Shown here piece after piece: positions 8,224 through 17,000 of a stretch of 64,000 bases of DNA. The notes beneath the pieces were generated by a model, which saw only the letters and a program-made list of their open reading frames with translations, made no database searches and was not told where the DNA came from. The translations under genes were made by a program, and so were the position numbers. Origin of the DNA: Pseudomonas sp. MYb327 (GTDB lineage: Bacteria > Pseudomonadota > Gammaproteobacteria > Pseudomonadales > Pseudomonadaceae); contig NZ_CP159258.1 of NCBI RefSeq assembly GCF_040438925.1, forward strand, positions 1,440,001-1,504,000. Direction: 5' to 3'. Within the stretch, counting starts at the first letter, position 1. The number at the start of each line of letters is the position of its first letter.

Positions 8224-8269
8224 TTGGCTCGACCGATGGACATCATGTAGTTCCAGCCCGGACAAAAAA

Positions 8270-8290
8270 CGGGCGCCTCCAAGGCGCCCG
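8270..8290 (-). terminator. Rho-independent terminator after the DUF3300-DUF2950 operon
   Basis: On the minus strand the hairpin CGGGCGCC-TTGGA-GGCGCCCG is followed directly by T6. It starts 20 bp after the DUF2950 stop codon. Confidence 0.85.
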
Positions 8291-8309
8291 TGTTCGTGAC
8301 CCGTTTGCC

Positions 8310-9236
8310 TCAGTCTTGTTGCTCTTGATCGGCACTCACGGCATTCCAGCTGTCATCCGGATCAAAGACCTCCATGGCCTGCGCCTGCTTTTCAGTTTCC
8401 GGTCCCAGGTCTTTCTCGAAGACCTCACCTTCATGACTGATCATGAAACTCATGACGCCGGTTTCGCCGTAAATCGCCGGCCAGGCAATCAGTGCAAAAC
8501 CTCGGCTCATCTTGTCACCGATAAGATAGCTGTAAGCGCCACCCGGTGCCGAAGGCCCTTGGCCAAGCAGGATGCGAAAGCGGTAACCATGCCAGGCTTC
8601 CCCGGCAATGGTTTTGCCAAACGAAGGGCCCAAGGGGCTGATCTGACCACTTTTGTCCTCCTTCCAATAGAGTCCGTCGTGCGTGCCGGGGGTGCTGAAA
8701 ATGTTCTGCGCATATTCCAGAGCACCGTCACCGTCACGATCCACTGACGCGTAGTCCATCTGGGCGTCGTGATAGGCCAGGGCCGATTGCACAGCGGCCA
8801 GTTCGTTGCGGCCAATTTGCCGTGCGCGCATTTCAGCGCCGCCGTCCTTGATGTCGAAGCGCCAACCGCTGGTGCCTTTTACCAAGGGGATAGGCAGTGT
8901 CCAATGGTCGCTTCCGACCGACAGAATCGCCTTGCCGTCGGTGGTTTTGTCTATCTGGTGATGCTGGTGGTATTGCTTCAAAAAAGCGTCCACATCTTTG
9001 CGTTCCGCGCCTTCGCGAGGGATGAACTTGTGCCAATCCTTACCCAGCAATTCGGTGAGGCGTTTGTCATCGGCGTTTTTCGTTCCCAAGGCGTCGACGA
9101 ATGCTTGAGCGGCCTTTTCCGGGGTTGGAAATTCCTGCTGAGCCACAACAATGCACGACCACGCCACACCGGCAGTGATCACCAAGGCATGGCGGAGCAA
9201 GCCCTTGAGAAACTTTACTCGAGGATGGTAATTCAA
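8310..9236 (-). CDS. DUF2950-family exported protein
   Basis: A 308-aa exported protein with a long N-terminal signal peptide (hydrophobic HALVITAGVAWSCIVVAQQ, cleavage at about 33). The body matches DUF2950: the PEKAAQAFVDAL start, IARSEIPFG-like absent, and the internal segment ALAYHDAQMDYASVDRDGDGALEYAQ, then YRFRILLGQGPSAPGG, a conserved core of that family. No in-frame ATG is available; the TTG at 9236 shares four bases (TTGA) with the DUF3300 stop and has a strong AAAGGGGG site upstream. The function is unknown; the two families commonly occur together in Gram-negative genomes. Confidence 0.88.
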   Translation of the reverse strand: MNYHPRVKFLKGLLRHALVITAGVAWSCIVVAQQEFPTPEKAAQAFVDALGTKNADDKRLTELLGKDWHKFIPREGAERKDVDAFLKQYHQHHQIDKTTDGKAILSVGSDHWTLPIPLVKGTSGWRFDIKDGGAEMRARQIGRNELAAVQSALAYHDAQMDYASVDRDGDGALEYAQNIFSTPGTHDGLYWKEDKSGQISPLGPSFGKTIAGEAWHGYRFRILLGQGPSAPGGAYSYLIGDKMSRGFALIAWPAIYGETGVMSFMISHEGEVFEKDLGPETEKQAQAMEVFDPDDSWNAVSADQEQQD

Positions 9237-10786
9237 CGACGGCCCCCCCTTTGACGCGCTGGTGGATTGGACGGCCGACTGATCTGATGGCCGGCCGGAC
9301 GCGAAGCGCTGGGGCGCTGAAAGGATGCCTGACTGGCCCGACCACGACTGGCTTGCAGGTTGGCCTGGGACGGCGACCGCGCGCCGGCGAAGGCGTTGTT
9401 GCGGCTGCTGCCTCTGTTGACGGCCGGCGTGGTCTGACGGTTTTGCACAGCTTGGCGCGCCTGTGAATTGCCTTGGGCGCGCTGATTTGTCTGCGCGGTT
9501 TGCCTCCTGGGCTGCTGATTTTCCCGAGTGTTTCTGGCCGCGCCCTGGCTTCTGTCAGCAGCTCTGGGCCTATCGGTCGCCCTGTCAGATATGTTCGATC
9601 TGTCTGCACCGCCTTGCATCCGGTTACCAGCCGAGGTTCGCGATTGGGCTTCGCGTGCCCGGTTACGGGCTTCGAGGTTGCTGGTGGCAGGTCGTTCAAT
9701 GCCGTGCCGGTCCATGGAACTGCGGGCTTTTTCACGAGCCTGGGCGCGCTGGGCATTGTCACCTCTGTAGGCATTACGCTGATTGGCACCGTTCAGTTGG
9801 CGGCCGTACTGTTCGCGGCTCCTGTTATCTCGATAGGGAACGCCGTTGCGGTGGGCAGAGTTATGCGTCCATTTGTTCTGGTTATTGTTGATGCGGTTGT
9901 TGCTATTGATGCTGTTGTAGCGATTGACATCGATATCGACATCGTTATTGCCCCAATCACAATCGCCCCACAGTGCACCGACGATAGCCACGCCAGTACC
10001 AAACGCCAACCCGGCCACCAATGCCTGACCGGGGTAATAGGCGGGTGGCGGTGGATAGTACGCCGGCGGCGACGCCGGATAGGCCCAGGTGCCGTAGGTG
10101 GTGGTCGGGTTATAGGTGGGCACGTACACAACCTGCGGGTCGGCAGGCTGAATGATGATGGTCGAACTGCTGGCCGGGGCCGGAGCAGGCGCGGAATCCG
10201 TGGCTGTTGAATCGGGAGCCGGTGCGGGGGCAGGGGGCGCGACATTCTGGATCGTCACGTTCTGATACTGGTTGGTCTGCAGGTTGCCTGCCGCCTGCGC
10301 CTGATGCCGCAAGCGTTGCACGCCATTCATGACATCGTCGGGCTGCGCCAGGAAGGCATCACCCAGGCGTTGCACCCAAACCGGATCCTGTCCCAGTGTC
10401 GCCAACACCTGAGGGAACGCAACCAGCGCCTGCACGCTCGGGTCCCAGGGCTGGCTCGCCACTTGTTTGACCGCATCATCGCCCTTGGCGTCCGGGTGCG
10501 CTTTGGACCAGGTCACGGCCTCGGCGATCTCCCCGGGGTAGGTGGACGCCATCAGTAACTGTGCCAGCAGCGGATCCGGATACAGCGCGATAGGCGCGAG
10601 CATTTGATCCAGTTGTTCCTGGGTAAACACGGGGTCTTTCGCAGGTATTGAGGCGGGCGCCGCGGCGGGCGTCGTAGCGGCAGTGTTTGTGGGCGCGGGG
10701 GCGGCGGCATCCCCTGGCGTCGCTGCGCCGGAAGATCCGCTCACCAAAAAGACAGCTGACAACGCGAAATATAGTGGAATGCGCAT
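9233..10786 (-). CDS. DUF3300-family exported protein with low-complexity tail
   Basis: A 517-aa protein with a signal peptide (residues 1-21), an Ala/Pro-rich linker and the DUF3300 core (about 55-260: LDQMLAPIALYPDPLLAQLLMASTYP and PADPQVVYVPTYNP). A hydrophobic glycine-rich stretch follows (GQALVAGLAFGTGVAIVGALWG), then an Asn-rich segment and a long Arg/Gln/Ser-rich disordered basic tail ending in RQRGGRR. The ATG at 10786 has a GGGAG site. It overlaps DUF2950 by 4 bp, so they are translationally coupled. The basic disordered tail could bind nucleic acid or cell-wall polymer; this is inference. Confidence 0.88.
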   Translation of the reverse strand: MRIPLYFALSAVFLVSGSSGAATPGDAAAPAPTNTAATTPAAAPASIPAKDPVFTQEQLDQMLAPIALYPDPLLAQLLMASTYPGEIAEAVTWSKAHPDAKGDDAVKQVASQPWDPSVQALVAFPQVLATLGQDPVWVQRLGDAFLAQPDDVMNGVQRLRHQAQAAGNLQTNQYQNVTIQNVAPPAPAPAPDSTATDSAPAPAPASSSTIIIQPADPQVVYVPTYNPTTTYGTWAYPASPPAYYPPPPAYYPGQALVAGLAFGTGVAIVGALWGDCDWGNNDVDIDVNRYNSINSNNRINNNQNKWTHNSAHRNGVPYRDNRSREQYGRQLNGANQRNAYRGDNAQRAQAREKARSSMDRHGIERPATSNLEARNRAREAQSRTSAGNRMQGGADRSNISDRATDRPRAADRSQGAARNTRENQQPRRQTAQTNQRAQGNSQARQAVQNRQTTPAVNRGSSRNNAFAGARSPSQANLQASRGRASQASFQRPSASRPAGHQISRPSNPPARQRGGRR

Positions 10787-10965
10787 TGCAGCTCCCTGAG
10801 TTCACGCACGATCGAATTGAACGAATGTGTGCCGCAAGTGAAAGCCGACAGTGCCAGCGCCGGACCTTCGCTTCGATGCAGTGCACTAATAGTAGCAAAC
10901 AAAAAAAATCTGCCAGGAATTCACTCGTCATGGGGGAAGCGTGCGGCCCGGTGCATCCACTGACC

Positions 10966-11073
10966 CTGTGGCGAGGGAGCTTGCTCCCGCTGGGGCGCGA
11001 AGCGGCCCTCTGTTCGCCCATAAAGAAAGGGACTGCTACGCAATCCAGAGGGAGCAAGCTCCCTCGCCACGGG
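10966..11073. repeat. Inverted pair of 'GAGGGAGC' REP-like elements
   Basis: Two inverted copies of the GTGGCGAGGGAGCTTGCTCCC repeat, facing each other across about 55 bp. The downstream half and the terminator behind it resemble the block at 5027-5118. The rest of 10787-11323 contains no gene. Confidence 0.8.
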
Positions 11074-11112
11074 TTAACACTTGTCTTGAAAGCACACTCA
11101 ATGCCCACGAAC

Positions 11113-11137
11113 AAGCCCGGCTGATCAGACCGGGCAT
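11113..11137. terminator. Hairpin terminator, variant copy
   Basis: AAGCCCGGC-TGATCA-GACCGGGCAT followed by TTTT. It is a variant of the hairpins at 5094 and 6316, with one pair broken. Confidence 0.6.
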
Positions 11138-11323
11138 TTTCGGTGCGCTGGTGCAGTGATTAGTTTGATGAGCGGCCTGCCGCTGGTGAGTGTGATGTTG
11201 TGGCGCAGAGATTGATTACATTGCGTATCAACAGTAATGCACGACAACGCCATTATCATGAATGCCAATAAATCCTAGAGTCTGCCGGACGATTTTGTTC
11301 CAGGCGTATTTAAGGTACTTCTC

Positions 11324-11818
11324 ATGATTCAGAGCATGATGAAAACGGCGGGTCTGGCAGTATTTTTTGTAGTAAGCGCAGCCATCCCATCCGTTCAGGC
11401 ACAACCATTGCCACTCGATAAAACCGCTGCGCTGCATAATGAAGACGTGGAATGGCGCAGCTTCCCTGCATTCCCGAAAGAAGTGAAACTGGCGGTTATC
11501 GCCGGCGACCCAAGCAAGCCAGCACCCTACGTCGTGCGAGTCAAAGTGCCCAATGGCACCAGACTCATGCCCCATACCCATCCTGAAGACCGTATCTACA
11601 CCGTCATGTCCGGTGTTTTCTATATTGGCTTCGGTACGGTTTTCGATCCGGACAAACTGGTCGCTTATGGGCCAGGCAGCGTGGTGATACTCCCGGCTAA
11701 CACGCCACACTTTCACTGGGCGAAATCAGGGGAGTACATCTCGCAGGTTTATGGAACCGGGCCGCTCGGGCTCGAGTATGTTGACAGCCATGATGATCCA
11801 CGCAATGCGTCGAAGTAA
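11324..11818 (+). CDS. Exported cupin-domain protein
   Basis: A 164-aa protein with a signal peptide (KTAGLAVFFVVSAAIPSVQA, cleavage at about 27) and a single cupin barrel. The first cupin motif is HTHPEDRIYTVMSG and the second is GSVVILPANTPHFHWAKSG, keeping the His/Glu metal-ligand pattern. The ATG at 11324 has TAAGG nine bases upstream; the Met at residue 6 is an alternative. It stands alone, convergent with the GFA gene. A periplasmic metal-dependent enzyme or ligand-binding role is likely; the substrate is unknown. Confidence 0.85.
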   Translation: MIQSMMKTAGLAVFFVVSAAIPSVQAQPLPLDKTAALHNEDVEWRSFPAFPKEVKLAVIAGDPSKPAPYVVRVKVPNGTRLMPHTHPEDRIYTVMSGVFYIGFGTVFDPDKLVAYGPGSVVILPANTPHFHWAKSGEYISQVYGTGPLGLEYVDSHDDPRNASK

Positions 11819-11841
11819 TAAAGACTTGAAAGTTCCGGCAA

Positions 11842-12276
11842 CTACTCAACCACGTTGATTCCCGATCCTCCCAATTCTTTCGGGACATCCTTGAGCTTGG
11901 GCAAGCCATCTTTGATATGCAGTACCGACTCCTGATAGTGAACATGCACGCCTGGCAAATACTCCAGATCCGGAATGACCGCGGCATAGACATCGATAAG
12001 GCCCATCCCCGGGTGTTCGGTGAAGAGATGACCGCCACAAGTCTTGCACCACTTTCGGCCACTCCTGGGTGTCTTGTTGAAAGTACCGATGTTGTCAGCC
12101 CCCCGAGTTACCTGGACCGCCTCGGGTTTCCACAGTGTGAAGGCGTTCACCGGCCCCGCTGACCAATGCCGACACGACTCGCAATGGCAGTAGCCCATCG
12201 CGGCCGGCTCACCGCTGACGGTGAACTCGACTGCGCCGCAAAAACAACTGCCTTTGCAGGACCGTTCAATGTTCAT
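11842..12276 (-). CDS. GFA-domain zinc protein (CENP-V/GFA family)
   Basis: A 144-aa protein with the cysteine pattern of the glutathione-dependent formaldehyde-activating family: GSCFCGAVEF, YCHCESCRHW and KWCKTCGGHLFTEHP. These residues bind structural and catalytic zinc in family members. The ATG at 12276 has AAGGAG upstream. Most such proteins are not proven to act on formaldehyde, so only the fold and zinc binding are claimed. It lies downstream of the nitrilase on the same strand, 36 bp apart, and may belong to the same transcript. Confidence 0.9.
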   Translation of the reverse strand: MNIERSCKGSCFCGAVEFTVSGEPAAMGYCHCESCRHWSAGPVNAFTLWKPEAVQVTRGADNIGTFNKTPRSGRKWCKTCGGHLFTEHPGMGLIDVYAAVIPDLEYLPGVHVHYQESVLHIKDGLPKLKDVPKELGGSGINVVE

Positions 12277-12312
12277 GGAATGACTCCTTGATCTGTTGTC
12301 AGGCGATCGCCC

Positions 12313-13254
12313 TCACTCATCGATATAGCGCACCGCTGTCGCCGGCGAACGCCGCACCTGAAGGTCGAAAATATCAGGGCGTGCATAGTGCCCGGTGACA
12401 TCAAGCGCTCGTCGCGCGGGTGCCACGAGTGACACGTCGATGTCTGCATACAGAATGCCCGCCTCCCGGTGCAACGGACCGGCCACGATCCGGCCTTGCG
12501 GGTTCACCACCACCGAATCGCCGTCGTTGATCCACTCGTCCGGATCGGCAAACAGTTGTGCACGAGCCGGGAAGTCATCGGGGACGTCACTGCCGCGCAG
12601 CACGGTGCCACTGCCGAGCACCCAACAGCGGCCTTCGAGTGCTATGTGACGCAGGGTGTTGATCCAGCCCTCGCCACTGTCGTACGTGGGAGCGATGTAG
12701 ATTTCCACCCCTTGGGCATACAGCGCATAGCGCGCCAGCGGCATATAGTTTTCCCAGCAGATGAGCGTACCTACGCGGCCGATCGGTGTATCGACCGCAC
12801 ACAACCCGGACGCATCACCCAACCCATGCACCATGCGCTCGGGATTGGTGGGCATCAGCTTGCGGTGGCGGTTGAGCACTTCGCCGTTGGCACCGATAAC
12901 GACTACGCTGTTGTAGAGCGTGCCGCCCCCATTGCGCCGGTTGCATTCATTGATACCGCAGACGATTGTCACTCCATGAACGCCGGCCGCTTCGCACAAT
13001 TCGCTCAGGTCACCGTTGGCGATATCAACGGCGTTGGCCAGCAGCCGCGTATGCAATTGGCCAATGACAGCGCCGTCCTTTCCCGCCGCCAGCCGCCAGA
13101 TCCATGACGGATAACCTGGAATGAATGATTCGGGCAACACAATCAGTGATGCCCCGGCCGCCGCAGCCTCAGCGACCGACTGCACGGCCCGGGTGATTGT
13201 CGCGCTGCGATCGAGCAGCACGGGCGGGCGCTGAATGATGGCTATCTTGGTCAT
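12313..13254 (-). CDS. Nitrilase (carbon-nitrogen hydrolase)
   Basis: A 313-aa cytoplasmic enzyme that hydrolyses nitriles to carboxylic acid and ammonia. The Glu-Lys-Cys triad is visible: Glu in LPESFIPGYP, Lys in HRKLMPTNPERM and the nucleophilic Cys in LICWENYMPLARY. The downstream PTYDSGEGW segment fits plant-type and bacterial aryl/aliphatic nitrilases better than amidases. The start at 13254 has CAGGAG; the frame remains open far upstream but runs through the regulator. It is transcribed divergently from an HxlR regulator 106 bp away. Confidence 0.92.
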   Translation of the reverse strand: MTKIAIIQRPPVLLDRSATITRAVQSVAEAAAAGASLIVLPESFIPGYPSWIWRLAAGKDGAVIGQLHTRLLANAVDIANGDLSELCEAAGVHGVTIVCGINECNRRNGGGTLYNSVVVIGANGEVLNRHRKLMPTNPERMVHGLGDASGLCAVDTPIGRVGTLICWENYMPLARYALYAQGVEIYIAPTYDSGEGWINTLRHIALEGRCWVLGSGTVLRGSDVPDDFPARAQLFADPDEWINDGDSVVVNPQGRIVAGPLHREAGILYADIDVSLVAPARRALDVTGHYARPDIFDLQVRRSPATAVRYIDE

Positions 13255-13359
13255 GGCGTTCTCCTGGGGCGGTTGGCTTTCGCAGACTTGAGCGTGCGCG
13301 TGGCGACGTCGCAGGACTAGTTCAGAATCTGAAGCGTTGATGCAGCAGGAGTGCAGGCG

Positions 13360-14061
13360 ATGGACGAAAGCTACGGTCAGTTCTGCACCGTCGCACGCGG
13401 TGCTGAAGCATTGTGCGAACGCTGGACGCCGTTGGTCGTGCGTGAACTGCTGTGTGGCAGCAAGCGCTTCAATGAACTGCACCGCGGCGTACCACGGATG
13501 TCCACCAGTTTGCTGGCACAGCGGCTGCGCCACTTGGAAGAAATCGGTGTCATACAGCGCACGGCTGCAGGCAACGTCTGGGAATACAGCCTGACAGCGG
13601 CGGGCGAGGAGTTGCGCCCCATCATCATGGCACTGGGGCATTGGGGCGCTCGCTGGATTGGTAGTCGCCTGCGCGATGACCAACTCGACGCGGGCCTGCT
13701 CATGTGGGACGTACGCCGGTTTGTGCGTATCGAAGCGTTCCCGTCCCGGCCGGTGATCATCCAGTTCAAGTTCCGCGACGCGCGACCCGGTGAGCAGGAA
13801 TGGTGGCTAGTGGTCGAAGAGGGCGTGGCAGACCTGTGCCGTGACGACCCCGGGCGAGAACTGACGCTCGTCGTCGACTCCAGCGTGCGGGCGTTGACTG
13901 AGGTATGGGCGGGCGATCGCACACCGAAGGAGGTGCTCCAGTCGCAAGAGCTGCGTGTGGACGGTGCGGTGACGGACGCGGAGAGCTTGTGGCGTTGGCT
14001 GGGTACGAGTGCGTTTGCCGGTACCCGGAGTGCGGCTCCCTCGCCACAGCCAAACCGCTAA
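13360..14061 (+). CDS. HxlR-family transcriptional regulator
   Basis: A 233-aa regulator with an HxlR winged HTH at about residues 5-100 (ALCERWTPLVVRELLCGSKRFNELHRGVPRMSTSLLAQRL is the diagnostic region) and a C-terminal SCP2-like extension (about 125-215) seen in longer HxlR proteins. The ATG at 13360 has CAGGAG at the right distance; an in-frame GTG lies at 13351. Its divergent position next to the nitrilase suggests it controls that gene and perhaps itself. Its end overlaps the convergent gltS gene by 4 bp. Confidence 0.9.
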   Translation: MDESYGQFCTVARGAEALCERWTPLVVRELLCGSKRFNELHRGVPRMSTSLLAQRLRHLEEIGVIQRTAAGNVWEYSLTAAGEELRPIIMALGHWGARWIGSRLRDDQLDAGLLMWDVRRFVRIEAFPSRPVIIQFKFRDARPGEQEWWLVVEEGVADLCRDDPGRELTLVVDSSVRALTEVWAGDRTPKEVLQSQELRVDGAVTDAESLWRWLGTSAFAGTRSAAPSPQPNR

Positions 14062-15272
14062 AGCCCGCTAAACATCCCGATAATCACCGCATTAACCAGA
14101 TCAATGAAGAACCCGCACACCAGCGGCACGATAAGAAACGCCTGGTGCGCCGCCCCATACTTCTGCGTCACGGTGGTCATATTGACGATGGCTGTCGCCG
14201 TAGAACCCAGTGCAATACCGCCAAACCCTGAAGCGATCACGCTGGCTTCGTAGTCACGGCCCATGAAGCGGAAGACCACAAAATACGTATAGAGCACGGT
14301 CAACAGGATCTGCAGGGTCAACGCGCAAGCAATGAACAGCAGCGCACCGCTGAGCTGCCACAACTGCAACCCCATCAGCGCCATGGTCAGGAACATGCCC
14401 AGGCACACATCGGAAATCAGCGACAGACCCTGACTGGCGCCGCTCCAGGATTTCAGGCGCTGCTCGCCGATCAGCGACAGCACGAGGTGATGAATGACGA
14501 TGCCGGCGAACAGGCAACTGACGAACTTGGGCAGGGTGATCCCATTGTCGACCAGCACCAGGTTAAGTCCATAGCCAAGCATCAGGGTCAAATTGAGCCA
14601 CATCCATGCCCAGAGCACGTCGTAGTAATCCAGAGGTTTGGATTGCTGTTGGTCAAGAATGCCGACTTCCAGCGCCCCATCCCGGGACGGCGTGAGTTGG
14701 TGACGACTGATCAACCGGTTGGCGATGGGGCCGCCGATCACACACGCGGCAATCAGGCCGACTGTATTGCTCGCAATCCCCAACTCGTGCGCGTTCTGGA
14801 TGCCCAGCTTTTCTACGAACAGCGGTGCCCAGGCGAGGCTAGTGCCAATCCCACCCGTGAGGGAGATGGAACCGACCATCAGCCCGGCCTTCGGATCAAG
14901 CCCGAATACCTCGGCCATCCCCATGCCCAGCGCGTTTTGCAGGAAGATAAACACCGTGGCCAGCAACAGCAAAATCATCAGCGGCCACCCGCCCTTGATC
15001 AACTGGCGCACGTCCGATTTCAAGCCGATGCCGGCAAAGAAGTACAGCAACATGGTGTCGCGAACTTGCAGGTCGAACTCGACCTGAATCTTGAGACCGA
15101 AGTACAACACGCTCGTGACCGCCGCGCAGACAAAGCCGCCGACCACCGATTCCGGAATGCAATATTGACGCAGCAACCTGCTGTGCTGCACCAGCGTCTT
15201 GCCCAGAAATAGCAGCAGTATGGCGAGGGTGAAACTCACCAGACCATGAACAGCAAAGAGTTGAGCGGTCAT
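14058..15272 (-). CDS. gltS: Sodium/glutamate symporter GltS
   Basis: Inner-membrane carrier of 404 aa, the usual GltS length, with about ten hydrophobic segments in two inverted halves. GltS features are present: the N-terminal LAILLLFLGKTL, the paired re-entrant GGIGTSLAW-type loop (LTGGIGTSLAWAPLF) and the C-terminal SGFGGIALGSTATAI. It imports glutamate with sodium. No co-transcribed neighbour is evident. The upstream gap 15273-15599 holds no recognisable gene. Confidence 0.93.
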   Translation of the reverse strand: MTAQLFAVHGLVSFTLAILLLFLGKTLVQHSRLLRQYCIPESVVGGFVCAAVTSVLYFGLKIQVEFDLQVRDTMLLYFFAGIGLKSDVRQLIKGGWPLMILLLLATVFIFLQNALGMGMAEVFGLDPKAGLMVGSISLTGGIGTSLAWAPLFVEKLGIQNAHELGIASNTVGLIAACVIGGPIANRLISRHQLTPSRDGALEVGILDQQQSKPLDYYDVLWAWMWLNLTLMLGYGLNLVLVDNGITLPKFVSCLFAGIVIHHLVLSLIGEQRLKSWSGASQGLSLISDVCLGMFLTMALMGLQLWQLSGALLFIACALTLQILLTVLYTYFVVFRFMGRDYEASVIASGFGGIALGSTATAIVNMTTVTQKYGAAHQAFLIVPLVCGFFIDLVNAVIIGMFSGL

Positions 15273-15599
15273 CTATAGCCTATTGAAAAACCTGAAAAAA
15301 TATTATCCAGTCTCAATCGCACGGCCTTCGGACTTGGGTCAATCAAAGTGCAGATCGGGGAAGAAGCCTGACGCGGCCGAGGCAATGCACAGGGCAAACT
15401 TCGGGTTGGCTATTGTTTTCATGTGAATCCATTCAGTGGGCTAAGGTAGGGCTGGCGAACATCCGTGTCTTGCGTGTGTACCGGAGTGAGTCAAGCACCT
15501 GATGCCGGAACACGCAAACGCCGGGGCAGGGGAGCGCCAAGGCTTTCACCCCCGAAGCGGTACGCAGTGTGCATTTTTGAAACTGGCCTGGAGCCTTGC

Positions 15600-16058
15600 A
15601 TGAAAGTTGGCGTGATCTCCGATACCCATGGCTTGCTCCGCCCCGAAGCGATTGCGACGTTGCAGGGCTGTGAGTGGATTATTCACGCCGGCGACATTGG
15701 CAAGCCCGAAATCCTCGAACAACTGGCGATGATTGCGCCCCTGTATGTCGTGCGCGGCAACAACGATCAGGCGGCTCCATGGGCAGTACAAATCGCCGAT
15801 GATCTGAATTTCGAGCTCGAGGGTTGGCAGACTTTTTTGGTACATGACATCGCCGACGTTCCAGCGCTGTTGGATGAAGGTATCAGGTTGGTGATAACCG
15901 GCCATTCCCATAAACCGCGCATTGAGTGGCGTGGTGAAAGGCTGTATCTCAATCCAGGCAGTGCGGGGCCGCGGCGCTTCAAGTTGCCGGTTACATTGGC
16001 GTTGCTCGAAGTGCAGAAGGGCTCGATTGATCCGCGATTGGTTTCGTTACTGGAATGA
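15600..16058 (+). CDS. YfcE/MJ0936-type metallophosphoesterase
   Basis: A 152-aa calcineurin-like phosphodiesterase. All metal-binding motifs are visible: SDTHG at 8-12, HAGDIG, RGNND, and GHSH near the C-terminus. The ATG at 15600 matches the compact family start (MKVGVISDTHG); the open frame back to 15465 is rejected. Family members hydrolyse phosphodiesters with manganese or other divalent metals; the physiological substrate is unknown. Confidence 0.9.
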   Translation: MKVGVISDTHGLLRPEAIATLQGCEWIIHAGDIGKPEILEQLAMIAPLYVVRGNNDQAAPWAVQIADDLNFELEGWQTFLVHDIADVPALLDEGIRLVITGHSHKPRIEWRGERLYLNPGSAGPRRFKLPVTLALLEVQKGSIDPRLVSLLE

Positions 16059-16078
16059 GGGGGGCTTCTGATCAGTCC

Positions 16079-16486
16079 TCAAAATAGCCTGGTGATCTCG
16101 TTCAAGATCCGATCCTGAGTTTGAGTACTTGGCCTGTGGCGATAAGCAACTGCGAAAAAAGCAACGCCTTCGTAATCGCAGCGAATCGAAAACGTCATGC
16201 CTTCACGTAACCCATAGACTGTTCTGTCTCCCGCCTCGACAAAATATCTCGCTTTTGCAAGCGCCGCTCTGGCGTGCTCCAGACACCCGGTTTGGTTAAA
16301 TGGGTGTTTTAGCCAACTCGTAGTGACTCGCACAGACGAAGTCTCGCTGTCATCGACAGGTGGTCGAGTAATTTGTTTAGTCGATGCCGTCATGCTCTCG
16401 TCGCTGGTGCAAGCGGTCAGCCCCATTGAGATCACACCCAGTAAGAAACCAAAACGAACTCTTGAATGCTTGAGTGGATTTCGCAT
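16079..16486 (-). CDS. Small lipoprotein of unknown function
   Basis: A 135-aa protein from ATG 16486 with a lipoprotein signal peptide: basic residues, hydrophobic FGFLLGVISMG, then the lipobox LTAC with the Cys at about 26. The mature part has two further cysteines (TGCLEHA, IRCDY), which could form a disulfide. An in-frame GTG at 16498 is an alternative start. Family not recognised. It lies between the phosphodiesterase and a small hypothetical gene. Confidence 0.75.
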   Translation of the reverse strand: MRNPLKHSRVRFGFLLGVISMGLTACTSDESMTASTKQITRPPVDDSETSSVRVTTSWLKHPFNQTGCLEHARAALAKARYFVEAGDRTVYGLREGMTFSIRCDYEGVAFFAVAYRHRPSTQTQDRILNEITRLF

Positions 16487-16632
16487 GGTGTGGCGCACCT
16501 GTGACGATCTGCAGTGAATGAAGTGACAGTTACTACGTAATAGCGGGTTTCTGATCTTTTGCTATCTATGAGCAGTATTACGACGAGAAACGGCCGGGAA
16601 CAGGTTGGGCCGTTATTTTCGTTGAACCAAGT

Positions 16633-16659
16633 AAAACGGGCGCCTTCAGCGCCCGTTTT
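16633..16659. terminator. Bidirectional terminator
   Basis: Hairpin AAAACGGGCGC-CTTCA-GCGCCCGTTTT with runs of A and T on either side, so it works in both directions. It follows immediately after the stop of the 90-aa gene at 16662. Confidence 0.85.
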
Positions 16660-16661
16660 CA

Positions 16662-16934
16662 TCACTGCGCTGCCTGTGCCCGCAAGCGTCGTCCAATCAC
16701 ATCCATCAGGTCACACCCATCGCGTAATGGAATGGCCAGCAGTTGGGAAAAGTCGGTCAACACCACCGTGTCGCAACCCAGTTCGGCCCGGTACGCGATG
16801 TTTTCCAGAACTTGAGTGACCGTGCGGATGCGGTGGTCGGCCATGGCTTGCAGGACTTCGAGTGGGGCTTGGGTGTCGATGAGCAAGGAAGCCGGGATCA
16901 AGTCGATTCCGGTGAGTGGCATGTATCGATTCAT
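16662..16934 (-). CDS. Small hypothetical protein (90 aa) behind a structured leader
   Basis: A 90-aa soluble protein (GIDLIPASLLIDTQAPLEVL start, C-terminal RDGCDLMDVIGRRLRAQ). It resembles the group of short Pseudomonas proteins of unknown function that exist in several paralogous copies per genome, but I cannot name a family with confidence. A Met at residue 5 is an alternative start. The gene is notable for its long, strongly folded 5' leader (17001-17083) and for the terminator immediately behind it, so it appears to be a single-gene transcript. Confidence 0.65.
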   Translation of the reverse strand: MNRYMPLTGIDLIPASLLIDTQAPLEVLQAMADHRIRTVTQVLENIAYRAELGCDTVVLTDFSQLLAIPLRDGCDLMDVIGRRLRAQAAQ

Positions 16935-17000
16935 TGTGAAGATCTCTATTTGATTGGCTTAAAGCCGTCACTCACTCGTCGCCAAACGATTGGGTGGCAG

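Noticed and set aside
13255..13683. N-terminal extension of the nitrilase frame
   Set aside because: It runs antisense through the HxlR gene; the ATG at 13254 has a good ribosome site and matches the family start.
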